Positions 1-6,569 of a stretch of DNA of 13,950 nucleotides are shown piece by piece. A program made the translations under genes and the position numbers. Below the pieces are notes generated by a model. That model worked only from the letters and a program-made list of their open reading frames with translations, had not been told where the DNA came from and did not search any database. Source of the DNA: Thermoplasmata archaeon (GTDB taxonomy: Archaea > Thermoplasmatota > DAOVMN01); the NCBI GenBank assembly GCA_030630685.1, contig DAOVMN010000013.1, positions 1-13,950 on the forward strand, read 5' to 3'. How positions within the stretch are numbered: the stretch's first letter is position 1; every line of letters begins with the position of its first letter.

Positions 1-1435
1 AACGGTCAGGGCGGAATCATACTGCGGTGCAAGAGTTCGAACCATAATACCATCGAATACAACGATGCATCGGATAACTACGGCTCGGGAATATTCATAG
101 GCGGAAAGAATAACATTCTCAGATATAATACGATATGCAACAATAAGGATGGCGGTCCTTACTCTGAAGACAGCGTGGGCGGCAGCGGTTACGGGGTCAA
201 CATAGGCAGGGGCGGCGAGTCGTGCGACAACACCCTGATCTCGAATGAGATGTGTGGAAATGACTATTTGGATATAAAGGTGGTTTCCGATGTTACCGGA
301 AACGGGGGAGAGGAGAATACCTGCGATAGAACAGAGAACTATGACGATAACGGAACGACAGGGTGTACCTATGGATGTGAAGGAGAGACTATCGGCTGCG
401 CAGCCGCTGACGGTACGGTTTATAAATGCGGTGACACCGTGATGAAAAGCTGCACATTCAATGGAAACATGAAATGTGATTCGGGACATGGCTTGATAGT
501 CGGAGCAGATGATGTTACAATAGACGGCAGCGGGTACTGCATAGATGGTGTTGAACCCGGTGAATGCGGTGGCTCTGACTTGAGGAGCGGAATCTTAAGC
601 CGGGGATACGATGATGTGACCATAAAAGACCTGGAGATCAAGCACTTCTGTCATGGAATTCATATAAAAGTGGATGAGGATGAAGGAAGAGGTGTAAACG
701 AGCGCATAATAATAAAAGACTGCGAGGTACACGACAACGGCTGCATGGAGGATCCGGATGACCCGACCGCGGGCGACGAAGTGGAAACTCATGGAATAAA
801 ACTGCATGGGGCCTTTGACAGCACGATAGAGAATAATGATATCCATGACAACAAGGGAAGCGGCACGAGCTGCGAAGGCGGCGGCAACGGGATCTATTTG
901 AAGGGAGCCCAGGGAAAAGGTGCGAATAACAACTTCATCGAGGATAACACAATCCACGACAATACAAAAGGTGGGCTCTTTCTTAAAATGGCGCCCGAAT
1001 ACAACACCATCACCCGGAACCAGTTGTGGGGAAACGGTCAGGGAGGGATCATACTAAGATGTAAGAAGAGCGGGCACAATACCATCGAACACAACAACGC
1101 ATCGAGTAACTTCGGGACCGGGATATGGATTGGGGGTCCGGAGAATACAATCAAAAACAACATCGTGAACAATAACAGGAACAACGGTCCTTATACGGAT
1201 GATGCTGTCGGCGGAAAGGGCTGGGGAATCAAGATCGGCAGATACGAAGCCGTTAATAACATATTGAACTCGAATACCGTCTGTGGGAATAAATTCAAGG
1301 GTATCGTCGTGTCCGGCGATGTTGGCAAGGATGGGAAAGACGGCACCACCGGTTCCGAGAATACCTGCGACTCCACGGAGAATTACAACGATAACGGAAC
1401 ATCAGGGTGTACCTATTCATGCGAAGGGGGAGAAG
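1..1435 (+). repeat. Tandem coding repeat of about 1032 bp (344 codons)
   Basis: The segment from 1 to about 405 (NGQGGIILRCKSS ... TGCTYGCEG) recurs diverged at 1033 to about 1435 (NGQGGIILRCKKS ... SGCTYSCEG). The offset is exactly 1032 bases, which is 344 codons in frame. One complete unit plus the end of a preceding one is therefore visible, and the gene probably holds further units upstream. The same unit, more diverged, is seen at about 4165-5065 in the second beta-helix gene. Confidence 0.85.
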
Positions 1436-1905
1436 TGAAGAACGAAGCACCAGGGAATCCGACTTTTGCAGATGGTTGCCCTACTACCGGGAAAATCGGA
1501 ACTTCTTGTACTTTCAGAGCCAACACAACAGATCCCGATGGAGATGAAATATATTATCTCTTTGACTGGGGAGACGGCACGAATTCAACATGGCTCGGAC
1601 CCTTTGAGTCGGGAAAGATGGCAGAGGCGCCACACACATGGAATGAGACGGGAACCTATACGATCAAGGTGAAAGTCAAAGATACCTATGGGGCAGAAAG
1701 CGATTGGGCTGAAATGGAGGTGAGCATATCCAAAGCTAAATCGGATTCGGATTCGGAAATGAGCACCGCGACAAAGGCAGCGTTGATCTCCGCGGCTGTT
1801 TTAGTGCCGATAGCAGCAGCAGCAGCAATCTTTATGATTTTCAGGCGGAGAAGAGAAGATACGGAAGAGGAGGAAGAATGGGAGGAAGAGGAGGGGGGAT
1901 TATGA
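1..1905 (+). CDS. Beta-helix surface protein with PKD domain and C-terminal membrane anchor (5' end missing)
   Basis: The frame is open from the first base, so the protein begins upstream; the GTG at 175 is internal to the repeat and not a credible start. Most of the protein is Asn/Gly-rich short-turn sequence (for example HNTIEHNNASSNFGTGIWIG) typical of NosD/PbH1 right-handed beta-helices of secreted proteins. It contains paired cysteines (YKCGDTVMKSCTFNGN) that suggest disulfides outside the cell. A PKD domain follows at about 1450-1730, with the hallmark LFDWGDGT and the closing HTWNETGTYTIKVKVKD. The chain ends with a hydrophobic span (about 1777-1845), an RRRR stop-transfer cluster and a Glu-rich tail, so the bulk should lie outside and the tail in the cytosol. 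It is related to the gene at 3256-5226 and overlaps the next gene by 4 bases. The ligand or substrate is unknown; no catalytic residues are evident. Confidence 0.9.
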   Translation, partial: NGQGGIILRCKSSNHNTIEYNDASDNYGSGIFIGGKNNILRYNTICNNKDGGPYSEDSVGGSGYGVNIGRGGESCDNTLISNEMCGNDYLDIKVVSDVTGNGGEENTCDRTENYDDNGTTGCTYGCEGETIGCAAADGTVYKCGDTVMKSCTFNGNMKCDSGHGLIVGADDVTIDGSGYCIDGVEPGECGGSDLRSGILSRGYDDVTIKDLEIKHFCHGIHIKVDEDEGRGVNERIIIKDCEVHDNGCMEDPDDPTAGDEVETHGIKLHGAFDSTIENNDIHDNKGSGTSCEGGGNGIYLKGAQGKGANNNFIEDNTIHDNTKGGLFLKMAPEYNTITRNQLWGNGQGGIILRCKKSGHNTIEHNNASSNFGTGIWIGGPENTIKNNIVNNNRNNGPYTDDAVGGKGWGIKIGRYEAVNNILNSNTVCGNKFKGIVVSGDVGKDGKDGTTGSENTCDSTENYNDNGTSGCTYSCEGGEVKNEAPGNPTFADGCPTTGKIGTSCTFRANTTDPDGDEIYYLFDWGDGTNSTWLGPFESGKMAEAPHTWNETGTYTIKVKVKDTYGAESDWAEMEVSISKAKSDSDSEMSTATKAALISAAVLVPIAAAAAIFMIFRRRREDTEEEEEWEEEEGGL

Positions 1906-2240
1906 ACAGAAACACGAGATTCATGCACAGGCACAGATTCGAGGAACTGGAAGACGACCCGATGGAAGGAATCGCCAATCTCTTCGATGTGATGGTGGTC
2001 TTTTCCGTTGGTCTGCTTATGGCTTTTGTCACATACAGCAATCTATCGGAATTGATGACAGAAGACGATGTAACTATAGTAAAAAACCCGGGAACAGAGG
2101 ACATGGTGATCATAACCAAAGAGGGTGATAAAATAGAGGTCACAAAGGTCACGAACCAGACATCGGAGGGCATGGGTTCGGAAGTCGGCACAGTTTATCG
2201 ATTGGAAAATGGAGAGACAATTTATGTGCCAAAAGAGTAA
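1902..2240 (+). CDS. DUF2149 family single-span protein, ExbD/TolR-like
   Basis: A 112-residue protein from the ATG at 1902. It has a short basic/acidic cytosolic N-terminus, the segment PMEGIANLFDVMVVFSVGLL (residues 20-39) entering one membrane span to about residue 43, then a small outer domain ending VYRLENGETIYVPKE. This matches DUF2149, a family with no assigned function that often neighbours ExbB/MotA-like and DUF2162 proteins in archaea. The topology and the Asp at residue 29 followed by VMVV recall the proton-carrying Asp of ExbD/TolR (pattern DVMLVLL), so I infer the stator partner of the ExbB-like protein at 6570. The start at 1902 overlaps the upstream stop (ATGA) and has GAGGAGG 7 bases before it. 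An in-frame ATG at 1878 would add eight residues (MGGRGGGI) and is less likely. Confidence 0.85.
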   Translation: MNRNTRFMHRHRFEELEDDPMEGIANLFDVMVVFSVGLLMAFVTYSNLSELMTEDDVTIVKNPGTEDMVIITKEGDKIEVTKVTNQTSEGMGSEVGTVYRLENGETIYVPKE

Positions 2241-2337
2241 CGAAAAAACCACAAGGGGGACGGGTGAATCCACTGGAAGGATAGCCCCGGGCCTATCGCG
2301 ATAATCGACATATCAGATAACGAAATGGAGCATTGAT

Positions 2338-3255
2338 ATGAATAAGAAACCATATTTTCTTTACATCCTGCTTGGTCTACTATGCCCGATAATTATCGGG
2401 ATCTACTACATCAATGACATGGCATGTGTGATAGCCCTCCGTTCTCTGGTGATAGCAGCCATCATATCAACCACCTCCGCGATTCTTGCCATGAGAGAAT
2501 ATAGAGATGAGGCGGAAAAGGAAATCTGGCATCGAATAAGTTTCCTGATTCCTTTGATCGGAATCCCACTTATCGCCATCGGTAGGCTGATTCATCTTGG
2601 GCTTAACCAGGACTTTTTCACAGAAAGACTGCCCGCGTTCTTCACAATGGAATTATTAGCCGCTTCTCAATTCATCTTTGCTGTCCTGATGTTCAGGGGC
2701 CTGGTATTCAAAAGAGGGGAAGAAAGGCTCATGCCGAATATCGGGGTGAAGATCATGCGGTTCAGATTAGGGCTCCGGAATATTGGCAGAGACACGGAGG
2801 CGATCCTGAGGGATGTCGGAGTCAAAGAAGGACAGACCGTAGTCGATTACGGCTGCGGAATAGGAAACTTCACATTCCCGGCAGCGAAGATCGTGGGAAA
2901 GGATGGAACGGTTTATGCCATGGACATTCACCCGATGGTCATAAAACTGATCGACAGGAAGGTGAGAAAAGGGGGGTTCGGCAACATCAAAACAGTTCTT
3001 ACGAGGAGGGAGACGGGTCTAGCGGATAGGAGCGTGGATATCGTTCTGCTTTATGATGTTCTGCAGATGATAAAGGACAAGGAGAAACTGATAAGGGAAC
3101 TCCACCGTGTATTGAAACCGGATTGCATGCTTTCCGCCACCCCGGAGCACATGGATGCGGATGAGTTCATGAGAGTCATAACAGGGGATGATCTATTCAC
3201 CCTCATCAAGCAGAAAGAGACGATATACAATTTCAGAAAAGTGGAGGCAGAATAA
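2338..3255 (+). CDS. Membrane-anchored SAM-dependent methyltransferase (class I)
   Basis: A 305-residue protein. Four hydrophobic segments lie in the first 125 residues (about 6-25, 30-52, 67-89 and 101-124), followed by a Rossmann methyltransferase domain. Motif I is VDYGCGIGNF at residues 169-178, the acidic end of strand 2 is in AMDIHPMVI, and later there are SVDIVLLYDVLQMI and ELHRVLKPDCMLS, all standard for the Methyltransf_11/UbiE-like class. The enzyme should use S-adenosylmethionine at the inner membrane face. The substrate cannot be read from the sequence: a lipid, quinone-like molecule, membrane protein or metal is possible. GGAG at 2327-2330 lies 7 bases before the ATG. Its TAA directly abuts the ATG of the beta-helix gene at 3256, suggesting co-translation. 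The fold is certain; the substrate is unknown. Confidence 0.9.
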   Translation: MNKKPYFLYILLGLLCPIIIGIYYINDMACVIALRSLVIAAIISTTSAILAMREYRDEAEKEIWHRISFLIPLIGIPLIAIGRLIHLGLNQDFFTERLPAFFTMELLAASQFIFAVLMFRGLVFKRGEERLMPNIGVKIMRFRLGLRNIGRDTEAILRDVGVKEGQTVVDYGCGIGNFTFPAAKIVGKDGTVYAMDIHPMVIKLIDRKVRKGGFGNIKTVLTRRETGLADRSVDIVLLYDVLQMIKDKEKLIRELHRVLKPDCMLSATPEHMDADEFMRVITGDDLFTLIKQKETIYNFRKVEAE

Positions 3256-5226
3256 ATGGATGAAAGCAACACGAAAACAAAGCTGATAAGCACAGCCCTA
3301 ATTGGGCTCCTGATCCTGATGGCCGGTTTGGCTGCCTACTTCGTGGTCATTTCAGAGGATGAAAGCGAGGGGGATGAAAATCCAGCGAGGGGATTTGTCG
3401 GGAAAACAAAAACATTCGGCTGCGGAGACACGATAACGGAAAGCTGCATCCTGAATGGAAATCTAACCTGCCCGCTAAATTCCACATGCCAGTTCGGTTT
3501 GATAATAGGGGCGGACGACATCACAATCAATGGTGCGAATTTCACATTAACCGGTCCCAGTGCCGAGATCGGCGGTTACGAGGCGATACATGTTAGAGGT
3601 CATAAAAATATCACCATAAAGAACCTGGTAATCAGAGAGTTCAACTTCGGAGTCTATCTCGAAGACGTGGAAAACGTTAGAATAGAGAACAGCGACATCA
3701 GTTACGGCGCTGGGAGCGGAATATGGCTGTTGAACTCCTCCGACAGTGTGGTAACGCACAACACAATAACCACAAAGAATCTTGGTTTCGAGGAACAGGG
3801 TCAGGGAATCCTCCTCAGCAGCTCCTCGAACAATAACCTGTTAGAATACAACGAGATAACGACAGACAGAGGCGGCGGGATATTTTTTGAAGGGCGATCA
3901 AACGAGAATAGACTTCACCATAACTTTATCTGCGGCAACTCTCGCGGAGATATCAGGATTGAAGTCGATTGCGTTGATAATTCTGGCGATTACAACACAT
4001 TCAACACGGCATTAAATTATGAGGACACTACCAATGGAAATCCATCCACCTTTTCTTGCCCGTCCTGTTACGATGAAACCAACGGGAATCATTCGACGGG
4101 CAAACCAGACGACGGCAGCGGCAATGGCTCCATCGGCTTTGTCTCCAACACGAACTCGTCGAAGATATTTCACTGTGGGGAGAACATCACGGAAAACTGT
4201 ACATTGAATGGAAACCTGATATGCAGCTCGACACACGGTCTGGTCATAGCTGCGGAGAATATTACAATCGACGGTAACGGATATTACATAGACGGCGCTG
4301 AGCCCGGTCCCTGCGATGACTTCAGCCCGAGATCCGGGATCCTGAACAGGGGATACGATAATGTGACCATAAAAAACCTGGAGATAAAGAACTTCTGCAA
4401 CGGCATTTATTTCACCTACGATGACGGAAAAATGGTCTATGACTGCCTTATAGACAACTGCAGCATTCACGACAACGGGAACGACACCAGCGGCACCGCA
4501 ACCATGGGGATCAAGTGGAGAGGGGTATTCGACAGCACGATAAGCAACTGCACGATCTACAATAACAGGGGCAGCGGCACGAGCTGCGAGAGCGGAGGAA
4601 ACGGCATTTTCATATACGGCGGAGACGACAACCTCATTATCAACAACACCATTTACGACAACACGAAGGCAGGGATATTTTCAAAGATGAGACCGAGGAA
4701 CAGTACGATTTCCGATAATCTCGTGAAGGGAAACGGGCAGGGAGGAATCGTATTGAGATGCAAGCTGTGCAGCGGAACGAGCATAACACACAACACCGTG
4801 ACGGACAACACAGGCGCGGGCATCTATGTCGGAGGCCCTGGGAATACAGTCGCATACAACACCGTAACGAACAATAACGCAGGCTCTCCATATCAGGATG
4901 ATGTGGGGGACAATCCGAACGGCATCAGGATCTCCAGGGATGCTGACAACACCACCCTGATTTCAAATACGGTCCTGGGAAACGATGAGGCGGACATATA
5001 TATAAAAGATGAGCTGACAGGAACTCAAGGCTTTAATAACACATACGATACATACAAGGGACCGCAGGATCAAAGACCGGTCAAGGGAAAGAAAATGAGG
5101 ACAGCAGAGCAGGGGGCACCAAAATCAGGTTCCACTTCTGTGACAATGGAAGAGATCACGGCCATGATGTTGATATTATTGGTACTGGTGGTGGCAGGAT
5201 ATGGATATTCTCGAAAGAACAAGTAA
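3256..5226 (+). CDS. Membrane-anchored Cys-containing beta-helix protein (NosD-like)
   Basis: A 656-residue protein with a hydrophobic N-terminal segment (residues about 11-33, signal peptide or anchor), an acidic linker, two beta-helix modules and a C-terminal hydrophobic span (about 637-652) closing with SRKNK. Module 1 starts FGCGDTITESCILNGNLTC and runs to about residue 270. Module 2 starts FHCGENITENCTLNGNLIC near residue 297 and runs to about 605. Both consist of repeating turns such as NCTIYNNRGSGTSCESGGNG, as in NosD/PbH1 and carbohydrate-binding or -hydrolysing folds. Module 2 is clearly homologous to the repeat unit of the gene at 1-1905. Many Asn-X-Ser/Thr sites suggest glycosylation outside the cell. 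GGAGG at 3243-3247 precedes the ATG, which abuts the methyltransferase stop. No enzymatic residues are identifiable; adhesin, scaffold or binding protein are all open. Confidence 0.88.
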   Translation: MDESNTKTKLISTALIGLLILMAGLAAYFVVISEDESEGDENPARGFVGKTKTFGCGDTITESCILNGNLTCPLNSTCQFGLIIGADDITINGANFTLTGPSAEIGGYEAIHVRGHKNITIKNLVIREFNFGVYLEDVENVRIENSDISYGAGSGIWLLNSSDSVVTHNTITTKNLGFEEQGQGILLSSSSNNNLLEYNEITTDRGGGIFFEGRSNENRLHHNFICGNSRGDIRIEVDCVDNSGDYNTFNTALNYEDTTNGNPSTFSCPSCYDETNGNHSTGKPDDGSGNGSIGFVSNTNSSKIFHCGENITENCTLNGNLICSSTHGLVIAAENITIDGNGYYIDGAEPGPCDDFSPRSGILNRGYDNVTIKNLEIKNFCNGIYFTYDDGKMVYDCLIDNCSIHDNGNDTSGTATMGIKWRGVFDSTISNCTIYNNRGSGTSCESGGNGIFIYGGDDNLIINNTIYDNTKAGIFSKMRPRNSTISDNLVKGNGQGGIVLRCKLCSGTSITHNTVTDNTGAGIYVGGPGNTVAYNTVTNNNAGSPYQDDVGDNPNGIRISRDADNTTLISNTVLGNDEADIYIKDELTGTQGFNNTYDTYKGPQDQRPVKGKKMRTAEQGAPKSGSTSVTMEEITAMMLILLVLVVAGYGYSRKNK

Positions 5227-5227
5227 A

Positions 5228-6568
5228 ATGCAGACAACAACATGCGTTCCAACCCGGATGACAACATGTATTCCAACCAGGATGACATGTATTCCAACCC
5301 GGACAACGACATGTATTCCAACCCGGATGACAACATGCGTTCTGGTCATGATCTCGTTGATTGGGATCGTGATGAGCGCGGCTGCCGGAGCGGAAGAAGG
5401 GGCTGGGAGGGGGGAAGAGGCAGATGGAGAAGAAGAGACAGATGGAGAAGATGGGACGAAGGGAGAAGATGGGACAAAGGGAGAAGAAGAGAGTGTGGAA
5501 AAGCTCAAGGAGAGGGCGGAGGAAAAAGAGAGTGAGGAAAATTATGGGGATGCCGGCATTCTGTATGACAGCATCGCTCTAATCTACAAAAATAAAACCG
5601 ATTGGGACAATGCTGCAGAGTATTACATCATGGCAGGAGAGAATTTTATAAAAGGAGAGAAGTACGAAGATGCCGGGAAATCATATTCGAATGCAGGCGA
5701 CTGCCTTTATGAAAAGGATGATTTTAATCGCGCTGAAAGATGTTATGAAATCTCAAAACATAATTTTGAAAGATTTGATCCGGATTATGATGCCTCCGAG
5801 CTGAACGAGAAGATCGAGGAATGCGAGGAAAGATCGGCAAAAGAAAGTCTGATGACTACCCTTTTAATCATTGGTATAGTTCTGGCTGTGATCAAGTTCT
5901 CGGCAAAAACCTCGATTGGATGTGCTTTCTCAAAAATAAAGAATAAGGAAATCCTGATAGTTGCTTCGATCTATTTTATCATAGCTTTAATAGTAAGTGT
6001 AATAATCGGCATAATAAGCGCTTCGGTTGTAATAGACAGGCTCATGAATGCCTTATTCGATTTTGGAGTCATGTTCGGCATGTTTCAATTAATAATCGCA
6101 CTGCTTCTGATCGGTTTCGGACTCCGTACAATCAGTAAATGGAACAAAGGTAAGGATATCACAAGGAAGACATTCCTGATGATGGCGGCTCCCTGCCCAA
6201 TCTGCACCTCAACTATCTTTATCACCTGCTCATTACTCGTGATCGAGGGAATGCATTTCATAAACGCCGGTCTCCTTGTAGGAGCCATATTTTTTGTCTC
6301 CATCTCGGGAATGACCTTTGCACTAAGAAAGATCAAAACCAAGAGGACTCCTTCGAGCCTGGGAGTAGTTATGGTATTCTTCGGATTGATATATTTTCTT
6401 ACGATCCTGATCGTGCCTTCCTACCTCAAAGCGAGCAGGATGAACATTTCCGGGAGCGAGTTTCCCCTGATCGATACCATTCTCGTCTCATTCTTGGGGC
6501 TCATCCTTATTTCGACAGGATTTATTTTCAAGAAAATCGAGATTAAAAATAAAATAGAGAGGCTGTAA
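5228..6568 (+). CDS. TPR-like domain fused to DUF2162 multi-span transporter-like domain
   Basis: From the ATG at 5228 this is 446 residues. Order: four TTC(I/V)PTR-type peptide repeats (residues 2-36), a signal-like hydrophobic stretch (about 37-54, ending SAAAGA), a Glu/Asp/Gly-rich linker, three TPR- or SNAP-like helical hairpins (about 98-185, e.g. KSYSNAGDCLYEKDDFNRAE), then seven membrane spans. The membrane part, from KTSIGCAF through the motif PCPIC (residues 322-326), matches DUF2162, annotated as a predicted transporter in archaea and usually near ExbB/DUF2149. The TPR part should lie outside the membrane if the signal is real. The start is uncertain. ATG 5228 has the same TAAAATG junction as the 6568/6570 boundary but no clear Shine-Dalgarno. 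ATG 5201 lies inside the upstream gene behind a GGTGG. ATG 5327 would skip the peptide repeats. The N-terminal fusion is unusual for DUF2162. Confidence 0.82.
   Translation: MQTTTCVPTRMTTCIPTRMTCIPTRTTTCIPTRMTTCVLVMISLIGIVMSAAAGAEEGAGRGEEADGEEETDGEDGTKGEDGTKGEEESVEKLKERAEEKESEENYGDAGILYDSIALIYKNKTDWDNAAEYYIMAGENFIKGEKYEDAGKSYSNAGDCLYEKDDFNRAERCYEISKHNFERFDPDYDASELNEKIEECEERSAKESLMTTLLIIGIVLAVIKFSAKTSIGCAFSKIKNKEILIVASIYFIIALIVSVIIGIISASVVIDRLMNALFDFGVMFGMFQLIIALLLIGFGLRTISKWNKGKDITRKTFLMMAAPCPICTSTIFITCSLLVIEGMHFINAGLLVGAIFFVSISGMTFALRKIKTKRTPSSLGVVMVFFGLIYFLTILIVPSYLKASRMNISGSEFPLIDTILVSFLGLILISTGFIFKKIEIKNKIERL
5242..5342 (+). repeat. 24-bp minisatellite at the 5' end of the TPR-DUF2162 gene
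   Basis: Copies of ATGTATTCCAACCCGGATGA plus CAAC lie at 5242-5265 (24), 5266-5286 (21), 5287-5310 (24) and 5311-5334 (24), with a partial fifth copy (ATGCGTTC) at 5335-5342. All copies are multiples of three, so two frames stay open. The gene frame reads MTTCIPTR-type peptides; the other frame reads MYSNPDDN-type peptides. Each copy carries ATG triplets. The array sits between the stop of the upstream gene and the hydrophobic signal stretch. Confidence 0.92.
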
Positions 6569-6569
6569 A

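Noticed and set aside
175..177. GTG as the start of the first gene
   Set aside because: The frame is open to base 1 and the upstream codons encode the same beta-helix repeat seen again 1032 bases later, so 175 is internal.
5242..5535. 97-codon + strand ORF in the alternative frame of the minisatellite
   Set aside because: It is open only because of the in-frame repeat and the GA-rich linker. It becomes Arg/Trp/Gly-rich low complexity and ends at 5535, while the other frame continues into recognisable TPR and DUF2162 sequence. Kept only as a remark about the repeat.
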